Source: Nitrospirota bacterium (lineage in GTDB: Bacteria; Nitrospirota; Thermodesulfovibrionia; Thermodesulfovibrionales; JdFR-88). Taken from it: a stretch of 40,445 nucleotides of DNA. The position numbers and the translations under genes are program-made. Of the stretch, positions 6,665 to 15,885 are shown one piece after another; position 1 is the stretch's first letter; each line of letters begins with the position of its first letter. The DNA lies in NCBI GenBank assembly GCA_021813765.1, contig JAKAJM010000017.1, positions 1 to 40,445 of the forward strand. The letters run 5' to 3'. Under the pieces are notes generated by a model, which did no database searches, was not told the origin of the DNA, and was given only the letters and a program-made list of their open reading frames with translations.

Positions 6665-9288
6665 AAAGCTCCGAGATAAGGAAGGCGTTCCTGGATTTTT
6701 TCAGGAGCAACGGCCATGAGACGGTACGGAGCTCCCCTGTCGTGCCGGCTGGCGACCCGTCTCTTCTTTTCACCAACGCGGGCATGGTCCAGTTCAAGCG
6801 CGTCTTCCTCGGCGAGGAGACCCGTCCGTACAGCAGGGCCGCTTCCTGTCAGAAGTGCATGCGCGCCGGGGGAAAGCACAACGATATCGACAACGTGGGG
6901 CATACGGCGCGTCACCACACGTTTTTCGAGATGCTGGGCAACTTCTCCTTTGGCGACTATTTCAAGCGTGACGCCATAGGGTTTGCCTGGAAGCTGCTAA
7001 CCGGCGTTTTCGGCCTGCCGGCGGAAAAGCTGTGGGTTACGGTCTATGAGGAGGACGACGAGGCCGCCGGGCTCTGGCAGGAGGTGGCCGGCGTTCACAA
7101 GGAGCGCATAGTAAGGCTTGGCGCCAAGGACAATTTCTGGCAGATGGCGGACACCGGGCCCTGCGGCCCTTGCTCCGAGATAATCATAGACCAGGGTCCT
7201 TCAATAGGGTGCGGCAGGCCGGAATGCAGGCCGGGTTGCGACTGCGACAGGTACCTTGAGATATGGAACCTGGTGTTCATGCAGTACAACAGGGATGATT
7301 CCGGCGCCCTCACGCCGCTGCCAAGGCCAAGCATAGACACAGGCATGGGGCTTGAGAGGATCTCCGCGGTGCTTCAGGGCAAGCTCAACAATTTCGATAC
7401 GGACCTTTTCTCCGGCATAATAGCCGCGATCGAGGCCCGCTGCGGAAGGAAATACGGCCCTGATGAGAAGCTGAACATCCCCATGCGTGTGATAGCCGAT
7501 CATCTGAGGGCGGTCTCCTTCCTGATCGCGGACGGAGTGACTCCCTCAAACGAAGGCAGGGGATATGTCCTCAGGCGCATCATAAGGAGGGCCTCGCGCT
7601 ACGCGAGGAAACTGGGTCTTGAAGGCCCGGCCCTGTGGAGCATGGTGGATTCCGTCCCGGCCACGATGTCCTCCGTTTACCCGGAGCTCGCGGCGGAGGC
7701 CGAACGCACAAAAAAGGTGCTCCGGTTCGAGGAGGAGCGGTTCTCGAACACGCTGGAGCAGGGCATGAGGCTCCTGGACGATGTCCTCTCCGCCCTGAAA
7801 AAGGAAAACAAAAAGGCGATACCGGGAAGCGAGGTCTTCAGGCTTTATGACACCTTCGGGTTTCCGCTGGACATAGTGAGGGATGTGGCGGCCGAGGAGA
7901 ACTTCACCGTGGACGAGGAGGGCTTTACGCGCGAGATGCAGGCCCAGAAGGAGCGCGCCCGGGCGTCCTGGGTGCAGGAAGACGGCGCGGCCGAATCCAT
8001 TTACAGGGAACTTGCGGCGGAGCTTGGCCCCACGGACTTCCTTGGCTATGAGACCATGAGGAGCGGGGCGGTGGTGAAGGCGATAATCAAGGACGGTCAT
8101 GTTGCCAAGGAGCTCGCGGAGGGCGAGGAGGCGCTAGTCGTCCTGGACAGGACGCCTTTCTACGGTGAAAGCGGCGGGCAGGTGGGCGACAAGGGATGGA
8201 TAAGCTCGGCGAAGGGCTCGCTTGCGGTCTCCGATACCAAAAAGCCGCTTGATGATTTTATTGCGCACCATGTGAAAGTGGATAAGGGAACGCTCAGGGT
8301 CTGGGACAGCGTTGACGCCCATGTGGACGAGTCTCTCAGGAAGGCCACGATGGGGAACCACACCGCTACACATCTGCTTCATTCCGCCCTGCGGGCGGTC
8401 CTTGGAGAGCATGTGAAGCAGGCCGGCTCCCTGGTGGAGCCGGAGAGGCTCAGGTTTGACTTCACGCATTTCTCCGGTCTGACCGTGAGGGAGCTGGAAG
8501 AGGTGGAGGACATAGTCAACGGCGACATCCTGGCAAATCTGCCCGTGGAGACCGAGCAGATGGCGGTGGAGGAGGCGATCTCCCATGGGGCGACCGCCCT
8601 TTTTGGTGAAAAATACGGCGAGAACGTCAGGGTCGTAAGTGTCCCCTCGGTAAGCAAGGAGCTGTGCGGAGGCACCCATGTGAGGGCGACCGGGGAGATA
8701 GGGCCCTTTATGATCGTGGCGGAAGGCTCCGTCGCCTCCGGAATAAGGAGGATAGAGGCCCTTACGGGGCAGGCGGCCCTGGGTTTCATGAGGGCCAGAA
8801 GGAACGAGCTCAAGGAGATAGCCGCGCTGCTCAAGACGGACAAACCCCTTGAGAAAGTAGGCGAGGTGATCGAAAAGGCCAGGTCCATGGAAAAAGAGCT
8901 TCAGAAGACCAGGACCGTTTCGGCCAGGGGCATAGCCGGGGAACTCATGTACATGGCAAAACCCGTAAACGGAATAAAGGTCCTGTCCCAGAAGATATCA
9001 GGTTTCAACCAGAAGGAGCTGAGGGAACTGGCTGACAGCCTCAGGGACCGCATAGGCTCCGGTGTGATCGTCCTTGCCACAGGGGAGGGCGCGCTTCTTG
9101 CTACCGTCACCAAGGACCTTGTCGGGAAGGTGAGGGCGGGCGACATACTGGGCGAGGTTGCCGCGCTGGCCGGGGGAAGAGGCGGAGGGAAACCCGAGCT
9201 TGCTCAAGGGGGGACGAAGGAGCTTGAAAAGCTGGACAGCGCCCTTCAAAAGGTATACGATATGGTCGAAAAGAGGATAAAGGACTGA
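6661..9288 (+). CDS. alaS: Alanine--tRNA ligase
   Basis: 875 aa, full length. It charges tRNA-Ala and edits mischarged Ser/Gly. The N-terminal class II core starts SSEIRKAFLDFFRSNGHE, with FTNAGMVQFK and GKHNDIDNVG. The editing domain carries HTATHLLHS (about residue 567) and CGGTHV (about 668), which supply the zinc ligands. The C-Ala domain ends with a glycine-rich GGRGGGKPELAQGG segment (about 839-853). The ATG overlaps the TGA of the upstream lipoprotein gene. No terminator or T-box-like leader is visible before it, consistent with cotranscription from upstream. Confidence 0.98.
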   Translation: MKSSEIRKAFLDFFRSNGHETVRSSPVVPAGDPSLLFTNAGMVQFKRVFLGEETRPYSRAASCQKCMRAGGKHNDIDNVGHTARHHTFFEMLGNFSFGDYFKRDAIGFAWKLLTGVFGLPAEKLWVTVYEEDDEAAGLWQEVAGVHKERIVRLGAKDNFWQMADTGPCGPCSEIIIDQGPSIGCGRPECRPGCDCDRYLEIWNLVFMQYNRDDSGALTPLPRPSIDTGMGLERISAVLQGKLNNFDTDLFSGIIAAIEARCGRKYGPDEKLNIPMRVIADHLRAVSFLIADGVTPSNEGRGYVLRRIIRRASRYARKLGLEGPALWSMVDSVPATMSSVYPELAAEAERTKKVLRFEEERFSNTLEQGMRLLDDVLSALKKENKKAIPGSEVFRLYDTFGFPLDIVRDVAAEENFTVDEEGFTREMQAQKERARASWVQEDGAAESIYRELAAELGPTDFLGYETMRSGAVVKAIIKDGHVAKELAEGEEALVVLDRTPFYGESGGQVGDKGWISSAKGSLAVSDTKKPLDDFIAHHVKVDKGTLRVWDSVDAHVDESLRKATMGNHTATHLLHSALRAVLGEHVKQAGSLVEPERLRFDFTHFSGLTVRELEEVEDIVNGDILANLPVETEQMAVEEAISHGATALFGEKYGENVRVVSVPSVSKELCGGTHVRATGEIGPFMIVAEGSVASGIRRIEALTGQAALGFMRARRNELKEIAALLKTDKPLEKVGEVIEKARSMEKELQKTRTVSARGIAGELMYMAKPVNGIKVLSQKISGFNQKELRELADSLRDRIGSGVIVLATGEGALLATVTKDLVGKVRAGDILGEVAALAGGRGGGKPELAQGGTKELEKLDSALQKVYDMVEKRIKD

Positions 9289-9349
9289 GCAACTGAAACG
9301 GATGTAACGGGAAACGGAAAATCCAAAACCTATCAGGCGGGGGCTTCTA

Positions 9350-9682
9350 ATGATAACGGACATCATCAGGAAAACGCTTCTGGCAGGTGTCGGCTTTCAG
9401 GAAAAGTTTAGCGAGTTTATCGACGATTTCGTAAAGAAAGGGGAGTTGAGCCAGTCCCAGGGCGCCAAGCTCATAAGGGAATGGACTGACATAGCCGAAA
9501 AAAGCACTTCGGAGTTCAATAAATCCGTGGGCGAGGTCGTTGAGAAAGCCCTTCAGAAGATGAACCTCCCGACTAAGGACGATGTGGACGCCTTGAACAG
9601 AAAGGTCCAGGCCCTTTCCCTGCGGGTCAAAAGGCTGGAGGCGCGCACGGGGCCTGAAGAGAACATTATACCTGACGAATAA
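9350..9682 (+). CDS. Phasin-like coiled-coil protein
   Basis: 110 aa, soluble, almost entirely helical. It has an amphipathic start (ITDIIRKTLLAGVGFQEKFSEFIDDFVKKGELSQSQGAKLIREW) and a C-terminal heptad segment (DDVDALNRKVQALSLRVKRLEA). This matches the small 'phasin family / polyhydroxyalkanoate synthesis regulator' proteins often found as accessory genes in environmental bacteria. No PHA synthase is in the window, so granule binding is unproven. It lies 61 bases after alaS and 51 bases before the UbiB-like kinase; the pairing with an ABC1 kinase may be functional but that is inference. Confidence 0.6.
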   Translation: MITDIIRKTLLAGVGFQEKFSEFIDDFVKKGELSQSQGAKLIREWTDIAEKSTSEFNKSVGEVVEKALQKMNLPTKDDVDALNRKVQALSLRVKRLEARTGPEENIIPDE

Positions 9683-9733
9683 AAGGCCAAAGAGAAAAAA
9701 GAAAAAATTGATGTCCGGCCCGGGACCCCTTCC

Positions 9734-11428
9734 TTGAACCGTTTTTTCCAGAAGCGTTACAAGACAGCCAGAAGACTCCGGCAGATAATAAACGTCTTCT
9801 TGAAATACGGCTTTGGCCGCGTAGTGGACGAGGGCCGTCTTGGCCGCTACGTGCCTTTCTTTACCCGCCTGCGCTCCTTCGGGCAATGGCCGTCCCTCAG
9901 GGCCCCGGGCATGCCCCGGAACCTGAGGCGCGCTTTCGAGGAGCTTGGCCCCACCTTCATAAAACTTGCTCAGATTCTGTCGGCCAGGCCGGATATCGTG
10001 GGCCCGGAGTATGCGGACGAGTTCAAGAAACTCCAGGACGAGGTCGCGCCGTTTCCGGGCGCGGAGGCCAGGAGGGTGATCGAGGAAGAGCTCCATCTGC
10101 CGATGGAGAAGGTCTTCCTCGATTTTGACGAAACGCCTATAGCTGCGGCCTCAATCGCGCAGGTCCATAACGCCGTGCTTCTGGACGGCTCCCCGGTGGT
10201 CATAAAGGTGCAGCGCCCGGACATCAGGCGTACCATAGAGGAGGACATATCCATCCTCACGGCCGTCGCGCGCCTGATGGAGCGGCACGTGGCCGGCGCC
10301 CGGTTTTTCAACCCCATGGGCGTGGTGGATGAGTTTGCGCGCACCGTGAGGAAAGAGATGAACTTTATACAGGAGGCAAAAAACTGCAACCGCTTCAGGC
10401 GTAACTTCGAAGGCAGCCCCGATATCCGCTTCCCCAAGGTCTACGGCGAATACCTAACGGAGAAGGTGCTGGTGATGGAGCGCATAGAGGGGTTCCGGAT
10501 AGACGACATAAAGAGCATAGAGGAGGCTGGGTTCGACCGCAAGAGGCTTGCGAAACTCGGGGTGGACGCATATTTCAAAATGGTCTTTACGGACGGCTTC
10601 TTCCATGCGGACCCCCATCCTGGGAACATCTTTGTCATGCCGTCAGGCCAGCTCGCTTTCCTCGATTTCGGCATCGTTGGCGTGGTCACAAACGAGACCA
10701 AGGACGCGCTGGCCGGCACCCTGATAGCCCTTATCAACAAGGATTATGACCGGCTGATAGACAATTACTTCGCCCTGGGGTATGTGCGGGAGGACGTGGA
10801 TCCGGAAGTCTTCAGACGGGAGTTCAAATCCAGGCTCGTAGACCTGCTTGAGCCCATGTTCGGGCTTACGCTCGAGGAAATAAACCTGCCAGAGTATCTT
10901 GAGGCGTTCCTGATGCTGGCCATGCGCCACAATCTGCGCATACCCGGCGAGCTGTTGCTCATAAACAAATCTCTGCTCATACTTGAGCACATAGGGCTGG
11001 AGCTTGACCCCTCGTTCGATTTCTTTGCGGCATCAGAGCCCTATGCATCGAGGCTCCTCAGGCAGAAATTCAGCCCGCGCAATGTGATCGGGAAGCTGAG
11101 CGCCGAAGCGCAGGAGGCGGGAGAGCTTGCTTTTTATCTTCCAAGGTACGCCCATCAGATCATAAGAAAGGTCCTTAAAAACGACCTTCACATGAAGCTG
11201 CACCACCTGGGACTTGAAAACCTGATAAAGGACATGGACAGGTCAACCAACCGCGTTGCCTTCGCCATGGTCGTAAGCGCCATGATAATAAGCGGCTCCA
11301 TAATGCACGCCATGCGGGTGCCCCCGACCGTGTTCGGCATCTCGGTGCTCGGTTTCCTGAGCTTTTTCTTCGCGGGGATCTTCGGCCTCTGGCTGGTGAT
11401 ATCGATCATCCGGTCGGGAAGACTGTGA
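9734..11428 (+). CDS. UbiB/AarF/ABC1 family atypical protein kinase
   Basis: 564 aa. ABC1 kinases support isoprenoid-quinone biosynthesis and lipid handling at membranes. The sequence shows ELGPTFIKLAQILSARPD (about residues 70-86), the alanine-rich AAASIAQVH loop (about 135-143), FHADPHPGNIFV (about 289) and LDFGIVG (about 309). Two C-terminal hydrophobic helices (about 510-560) anchor it in the membrane. The family's KxGQ motif reads KLAQ, Ala in place of Gly. The start is a TTG without a clear Shine-Dalgarno; no ATG lies close, and residues soon after (RQIINVFLKYGFG) already match the family, so this start is likely but not certain. Confidence 0.9.
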   Translation: MNRFFQKRYKTARRLRQIINVFLKYGFGRVVDEGRLGRYVPFFTRLRSFGQWPSLRAPGMPRNLRRAFEELGPTFIKLAQILSARPDIVGPEYADEFKKLQDEVAPFPGAEARRVIEEELHLPMEKVFLDFDETPIAAASIAQVHNAVLLDGSPVVIKVQRPDIRRTIEEDISILTAVARLMERHVAGARFFNPMGVVDEFARTVRKEMNFIQEAKNCNRFRRNFEGSPDIRFPKVYGEYLTEKVLVMERIEGFRIDDIKSIEEAGFDRKRLAKLGVDAYFKMVFTDGFFHADPHPGNIFVMPSGQLAFLDFGIVGVVTNETKDALAGTLIALINKDYDRLIDNYFALGYVREDVDPEVFRREFKSRLVDLLEPMFGLTLEEINLPEYLEAFLMLAMRHNLRIPGELLLINKSLLILEHIGLELDPSFDFFAASEPYASRLLRQKFSPRNVIGKLSAEAQEAGELAFYLPRYAHQIIRKVLKNDLHMKLHHLGLENLIKDMDRSTNRVAFAMVVSAMIISGSIMHAMRVPPTVFGISVLGFLSFFFAGIFGLWLVISIIRSGRL

Positions 11429-11438
11429 GCCCCCGCTC

Positions 11439-11852
11439 CTACTCTTTCCCCTTTTTGCAGGGCCCTTCAAAATCCGCGGGCTTCTCGGCGCACAACAGCG
11501 CCTCTGCCTCTGTCTGTTCCAGCAGTATGCCTGCCCTGTAGAGGCCGGAGGCGATCTTTTTGCACCACACTACCGTTCCGTGCCTGGGGGTGTCCCATAT
11601 CTTTCCGGAATAGATTATGAAACGGGAGCCCGACTGAAGGGGTTTTTCAGCGTAAACGCTGATGCCGGAACCGCTTGCGTTCACTGTGACGCATTGGACA
11701 GCCCGGCCTTCTTTTTCTTTTTTCTGCTTCTGGCCCCGAACGCCAGCCCCGATGTCAGGCTGATATATCAGGCTGACCTGCTCGGTGACCATCTTTCTGT
11801 CTTCAGACCTTTTGCGTCCCGGCTTGGCAGAGCTGCTGTCATCAGGTGTCAA
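11439..11852 (-). CDS. PilZ domain protein (probable c-di-GMP receptor)
   Basis: 137 aa. It starts at a TTG with GGAGGGGG about seven bases upstream; an internal ATG (residue 21) lacks such a site. The PilZ c-di-GMP signature appears as RSEDR (RxxxR, about residues 15-19) and, further on, VNASGSGISV, fitting (D/N)xSxxG. A charged insertion QKQKKEKEGR lengthens the gap between the two motifs. The rest is beta-rich (SGSRFIIYSG, GTVVWCKKI, YRAGILL). It is convergent with the UbiB-like gene, ten bases away. c-di-GMP control of the nearby pilus or polysaccharide genes is possible but not shown. Confidence 0.75.
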   Translation of the reverse strand: MTPDDSSSAKPGRKRSEDRKMVTEQVSLIYQPDIGAGVRGQKQKKEKEGRAVQCVTVNASGSGISVYAEKPLQSGSRFIIYSGKIWDTPRHGTVVWCKKIASGLYRAGILLEQTEAEALLCAEKPADFEGPCKKGKE

Positions 11853-11990
11853 AAATTTCCCCCTCCAGGTATATTTTTGCGCTGCCGTCTGCTTCGCTGC
11901 CGTTAGCCCCCCGCGCGTCTTTTTTGTATATGAGTTATTGTTATGAGATGGAATTTTAATGTGAGTCTATATTTATTATTTATAAAAACT

Positions 11991-12015
11991 ATAAAAAAGC
12001 AAGACCTTTTTATAG
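11991..12015. repeat. AT-rich inverted repeat upstream of archease
   Basis: The arms CTATAAAAA and TTTTTATAG face each other across a short loop, in the divergent gap between the PilZ gene and archease. It could be a hairpin or an operator; no terminator-type T run follows in either gene's direction. Confidence 0.35.
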
Positions 12016-12066
12016 AAACATTTTACTTTTCTTGACTCGGTTTGGCATGCATGATAGCTTGGGCAT

Positions 12067-12495
12067 ATGAGTTATGAAACTCTGGACATATCGGGTGATG
12101 CAGGCATCAGGGCAATGGGAGGAAGCATCCGGGAGGCCTTCGAGGCCGCGGCAACGGGCATGTACAGCCTTATAACGGACCTTGGCTGCGTGCGGGAGGA
12201 CCGCACCATCGAGGTGTCGGCTGCGGGCGAAAGTCCCGAAGGGCTGCTGGTAAGATTTTTGAACGAGCTTGTGTTTCATTTTGACGCATACGGTTTTGTT
12301 GGCAAAAGAGTGGATATAAAGCAGCTGGAGATGGAAAATACCGGAAGGGGCAGACTGAAGGCTGATGTCCACGGGGAGCAGTTCGATCCGGCAAGGCATT
12401 CAAGAGGGCTTTTGATAAAGGCGGCAACCTATCACGGGCTTTTGGTCGAAAAGAAGGACGGCCTGTGGAGCCTTGATGTGATATTCGATATATGA
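12067..12495 (+). CDS. Archease, activator of RNA ligase RtcB
   Basis: 142 aa. Archease is a small acidic metal-binding protein that accelerates RtcB guanylylation and broadens its nucleotide use. The sequence has the archease pattern: an early Asp (DISGDAGIRAMG), AFEAAATGMYSLITDL, LLVRFLNELVFHFDAYGFV, the segment HSRGLLIKAATYHGLLVEK and a C-terminal acidic strand LDVIFDI. The ATG has no Shine-Dalgarno; a TTGACT at 12032-12037 would place transcription start at about the ATG, but the -10 is weak. The rtcB gene follows, forming the known archease-RtcB pair. Confidence 0.88.
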   Translation: MSYETLDISGDAGIRAMGGSIREAFEAAATGMYSLITDLGCVREDRTIEVSAAGESPEGLLVRFLNELVFHFDAYGFVGKRVDIKQLEMENTGRGRLKADVHGEQFDPARHSRGLLIKAATYHGLLVEKKDGLWSLDVIFDI

Positions 12496-12564
12496 AAAAC
12501 GAAGAGAATGCAGAGGCGGGCGACATATGAAAAACGGAAGGAACCGGAGGCGGGCCGGGATAAA

Positions 12565-14010
12565 ATGGCTGTCCAGACGCTAAAGAGGATAGACGAGTTC
12601 AGGATCGAGGTGCCGGACACCTATGTCCAGGGGATGAAGGTGCCGGGCGTCATATATCTGGATGCCGCACTGGGTGAAGGGCTTGAGGAGCGGGCCATAA
12701 GACAGGTGGCAAACGTGGCGACGCTGCCCGGGATAATAAAGGCCTCGCTTGCCATGCCGGACATCCACATGGGATACGGGTTTGCGATAGGCGGGGTGGC
12801 CGCCTTCGGCCAGGAAGACGGGATCATCTCCCCAGGCGGCGTGGGGTATGACATAAACTGCGGTGTAAGGCTTTTAAGGAGCAATCTAAGGGCTGATGAG
12901 GTCGCGCCAAGGCTCAGGGAGCTCCTTGGGGTCTTGTATGAGGATATACCCTCTGGGGTGGGCTCCAAAGGCAAGCTCCGCCTTGAGCCCGGGGAGCTTG
13001 AAAAGGTGATGTCGTTGGGCGCGCGCTGGGCCGTGAGCAAGGGGATGGGCAGCGCTGCGGACCTGGAGCGTACCGAGTCCGGAGGGTCAATGGAAGGGGC
13101 CGACCCTTCCCAGGTAAGCGTTCGGGCACGCGAAAGGGGACACTCGCAAATAGGGTCCCTTGGAAGCGGCAACCATTTTCTGGAGGTCCAGAAAGTGGAC
13201 GAGATATACGACGAACAGGCCGCCGGCAAGCTGGGGCTTTTCAGGGGACAGGTCACTGTCATGATACATACCGGCTCCAGGGGGTTCGGGCACCAGGTCT
13301 GCACGGATTTCCTGGAAGTGATGGAGAGGGCCGTAAGGAAATACGGCATAGCCCTGCCCGACAGGGAGCTTGCCTGCGCTCCGGTAAATTCCAAAGAGGC
13401 CAGGGACTATCTGGGGGCGATGCGGGCGGCCGCAAACTATGCGTGGGCCAACCGGCACGTCATAATGCACTGGACCAGGGATGCCTTTATGAGCGTCATG
13501 GGAATGGGGCCAAAGGACCTGGGCATGATGATGGTATACGATGTGGCCCACAATATGGCAAAAATGGAAGAACACATGGTGGACGGAAAGAAGATGATGC
13601 TGGCGGTTCACAGGAAAGGCGCTACAAGGGCCTTCCCGCCCGGCCATCCGGAGCTGCCAGCCCTGTACAGGGAGACCGGGCAGCCCGTGCTTGTGCCGGG
13701 CGACATGGGACGGGCCTCCTTCGTCCTGCTTGGCTCGCAAAGGGCGATGGAAGAAACATGGGGCTCCACGTGCCACGGCGCAGGCAGGGTGCTTTCAAGG
13801 CACGAGGCCCTGAGGCGCGCCAAAGGCAGGTCCATATACAGGGAGCTTGAGGACAGGGGTATAATCGTAATGTCCGCCGGGAAGCAGACACTGGCCGAAG
13901 AGATGTCTGAGGCCTACAAGGACATCTCAAGCGTGGTGGAGGTGGTGCATGGGGCCGGGCTTTCCGCCAAGGTGGCCAGGCTTCTGCCCATAGGCGTTGT
14001 GAAGGGGTAG
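12565..14010 (+). CDS. rtcB: RNA-splicing ligase RtcB
   Basis: 481 aa from the ATG at 12565; the same frame opens at 12508, but the family N-terminus (KRIDEFRIEVPDTYVQG) starts just after the later ATG. RtcB joins RNA 2',3'-cyclic phosphate or 3'-phosphate ends to 5'-OH using GTP and Mn2+. Visible are MPDIHMGYGFAIGGVAAF, the catalytic metal-binding Cys in GGVGYDINCGVRL (about residue 99), GSLGSGNHFLEVQ, GSRGFGHQV and CHGAGRVLSR near the guanylylated-His region. At about 480 aa it is of the archaeal, archease-dependent size, longer than E. coli RtcB (about 408), which fits the adjacent archease. No rtcR/sigma-54 regulator gene is adjacent. Confidence 0.96.
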   Translation: MAVQTLKRIDEFRIEVPDTYVQGMKVPGVIYLDAALGEGLEERAIRQVANVATLPGIIKASLAMPDIHMGYGFAIGGVAAFGQEDGIISPGGVGYDINCGVRLLRSNLRADEVAPRLRELLGVLYEDIPSGVGSKGKLRLEPGELEKVMSLGARWAVSKGMGSAADLERTESGGSMEGADPSQVSVRARERGHSQIGSLGSGNHFLEVQKVDEIYDEQAAGKLGLFRGQVTVMIHTGSRGFGHQVCTDFLEVMERAVRKYGIALPDRELACAPVNSKEARDYLGAMRAAANYAWANRHVIMHWTRDAFMSVMGMGPKDLGMMMVYDVAHNMAKMEEHMVDGKKMMLAVHRKGATRAFPPGHPELPALYRETGQPVLVPGDMGRASFVLLGSQRAMEETWGSTCHGAGRVLSRHEALRRAKGRSIYRELEDRGIIVMSAGKQTLAEEMSEAYKDISSVVEVVHGAGLSAKVARLLPIGVVKG

Positions 14011-14148
14011 CAACAGAAAAAACTCCTGCTGTTAAAAAATAAGGCTCTTCAGATTCCGCGTGTGTCCGCGGGCGCGCGGCATGAAGCAGCGGCAAGCAGG
14101 CGTATCCTGGCGGAGGCTGCCCTCCATCCGTTTGAATCCATTTTTCCC

Positions 14149-14177
14149 TTGCAAAATTAGTTATTATTTTTTAATAT
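14149..14177 (+). promoter_or_regulatory. Promoter of the NifU-C gene
   Basis: TTGCAA at 14149-14154, a 17-base spacer and TAATAT at 14172-14177. The predicted start, about seven bases later, lies within ten bases of the gene's ATG at 14191. The gap before the ATG has no Shine-Dalgarno, so the transcript would be nearly leaderless. Confidence 0.55.
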
Positions 14178-14190
14178 CTGACAAATATAT

Positions 14191-14430
14191 ATGGAAAACA
14201 GCGTGTTAAGGGGTAAAGTTGAAGCTACGCTTGAGAAAATTCGCCAGGGACTGAAATCCGAAGGCGGGGACATAGAGCTTGTCGACATCAGGGATGGGGT
14301 TGTATATGTGAGGCTTAAAGGGGCATGTGAAGGGTGCCCGATGTCCATGCTTACAATGAAGAACTGGGTGGAGTCCACCATCAAGAAGGAACTGCCGGAG
14401 TTGAAGATATCTCAAGTGAAGGCGGTATGA
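14191..14430 (+). CDS. NifU C-terminal domain protein (Fe-S scaffold)
   Basis: 79 aa. It consists only of the NifU-like C-terminal domain: an amphipathic start (GKVEATLEKIRQGLKSEGGDIELVDI), the strand VVYVRLKGA and the Fe-S cysteine pair in CEGCPMS (about residues 47-50). Such stand-alone proteins carry or deliver [4Fe-4S] clusters. The ATG follows a good promoter by only 13 bases and has no ribosome-binding site. Its TGA overlaps the ATG of the downstream amidase gene, so the two are coupled although their functions seem unrelated. Confidence 0.88.
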   Translation: MENSVLRGKVEATLEKIRQGLKSEGGDIELVDIRDGVVYVRLKGACEGCPMSMLTMKNWVESTIKKELPELKISQVKAV

Positions 14431-15830
14431 AGAGAGGGGCGCTTTTATTTTCTTTATTTTTCCCTGTCCTTCTTTTTCTTTTTCCCGGGTCAAGGCCGGC
14501 GGCGGGCTGCGAGCTTAAGGGCATAAGGATATCGTCCTGGGCCGGTCAGGCCAGATGCGTCCTTGTCACAAGCGGCAAGGTGGATTTCAGGGAGCATGCC
14601 CTTTCCAACCCGAAAAGGGTTTATGTGGACCTTCTGGGTTCGAGCCTTGAAAAAGGCCCTCATTTTTTTAAGGGGCTCAAAGTCTCGGGCATAATAAAGG
14701 CTGTAAGGGTGGCCCAATTTGATCCCGGAACGGTAAGGGTGGTATTTGAATTTAAAAACACACCAAATGTCAGCATAACCAGGCGTTCGAGCAAAAAGAG
14801 CTCAGGTCTTGTGCTTGATTTCTCCGAGGGCTTCGGGCAGCCTGAGGGCAAGACCCTTGTCCCGAAACAGAAAGAACAGAAAGAAACCGGCCGGCAGTCT
14901 GCCATGAAGATTGCCGGCCGGATCAACTCAATAAGGGAAGATGTCTTGAACGGGACGGCGGGGCCGCAAAGCGTCCCGGCAAAAGAGGGGCTGGCGCCGG
15001 AGGGAGAAAAAGTTGCTTCTTTGGCCCTGGGCAAGGATGTTGATGACGGCGCTTTTAAGGAAAAGACCGCCTGGGGAAAGCCGGCTAAAGAGAAGAAGGC
15101 CGGAACGTTTCCATTCAACAGATGGCGCGTGGTGATCGATGCTGGCCACGGGGGGAAAGACCCCGGCACAAGCGGCGAGGACGGCTGCCACGAAAAGCAA
15201 TATACCCTTGAGATCGCAAGAAAGCTGGCCGGCATACTTGGAAGGGACCCGCATTACGAGGTCTTCCTCACGCGCGACAAGGACAAGTTCATCACCCTGG
15301 ACAACAGGACGCTTTTTGCAAACAGGGTCCACGCGGACATATTCGTTTCCATACACATAAACTGGAGCTCCGACGAGCAGACGCGCGGCATAACCACCTA
15401 TTTTCTCAACTGGACGAACGACGCTGAGGCAAACAGGGTGGCGGCCAGGGAAAACGAGATTTCCCTTAAAAGGCAGAAGCAGGCCAGGACACAACTTGGT
15501 TACATACTTGCCTCCCTCCAGCTTGAGGACAAGAGGGATGGCTCCCTTAGACTTGCCAACTATATTGAGGACGCTGTCGGCTCGGAAATCCGGGAGTACC
15601 ATCCAAACGAGCCGGCCCTGGGTGTGAAAGACGCGCTTTTCTACGTGCTGGTGGGCGACAAAATGCCAGCCGTTCTGGTTGAGGTCTCATTCCTGTCCAA
15701 TCCAAGGGATGAAGCGCTCCTCAACGAGGGCTCTTATATTGACGAGGTCGCAAAGGGCATAGCTTCAGGCATCGGCAATTACTTCAGGGGCGTGCCGGTG
15801 CAGGCCCTCCGCGCCATGGCCCAGAGATAA
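14427..15830 (+). CDS. N-acetylmuramoyl-L-alanine amidase with AMIN domain (AmiC-like)
   Basis: 467 aa, periplasmic. It starts at the ATG overlapping the previous stop (ATGA). A signal peptide (about residues 1-26) is followed by an AMIN domain (about 30-130; peptidoglycan/septal targeting), a Lys/Gln-rich linker and a zinc Amidase_3 domain from about residue 232. Catalytic features are VVIDAGHGGKDPG (first zinc His), CHEKQYTLEIARK (Glu ligand), FVSIHINWSSDEQTRG (second His region) and VLVEVSFLSNPRDE (catalytic Glu). It cleaves the amide between MurNAc and L-Ala during cell separation or turnover. The D-aminoacylase gene follows after 55 bases. Confidence 0.93.
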   Translation: MKRGALLFSLFFPVLLFLFPGSRPAAGCELKGIRISSWAGQARCVLVTSGKVDFREHALSNPKRVYVDLLGSSLEKGPHFFKGLKVSGIIKAVRVAQFDPGTVRVVFEFKNTPNVSITRRSSKKSSGLVLDFSEGFGQPEGKTLVPKQKEQKETGRQSAMKIAGRINSIREDVLNGTAGPQSVPAKEGLAPEGEKVASLALGKDVDDGAFKEKTAWGKPAKEKKAGTFPFNRWRVVIDAGHGGKDPGTSGEDGCHEKQYTLEIARKLAGILGRDPHYEVFLTRDKDKFITLDNRTLFANRVHADIFVSIHINWSSDEQTRGITTYFLNWTNDAEANRVAARENEISLKRQKQARTQLGYILASLQLEDKRDGSLRLANYIEDAVGSEIREYHPNEPALGVKDALFYVLVGDKMPAVLVEVSFLSNPRDEALLNEGSYIDEVAKGIASGIGNYFRGVPVQALRAMAQR

Positions 15831-15841
15831 AATAAAAAATA

Positions 15842-15867
15842 AAAAAACCTTGCCGGGCGTCCGGCCC
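15842..15867 (-). terminator. Leftward-facing hairpin with T run
   Basis: Read on the minus strand, a short GCCGG-ACGC-CCGGC stem is followed by AAGG and a long T-rich stretch. This is intrinsic-terminator geometry for leftward transcripts, although both flanking genes run rightward. It could stop antisense transcription, or be chance. Confidence 0.3.
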
Positions 15868-15885
15868 ACGGAAACGGAATAAAAA

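Noticed and set aside
14334-14426. Upstream extension of the amidase frame
   Set aside because: It overlaps the NifU-C gene and places the signal peptide internally; the ATG at 14427 starts directly at the signal peptide.
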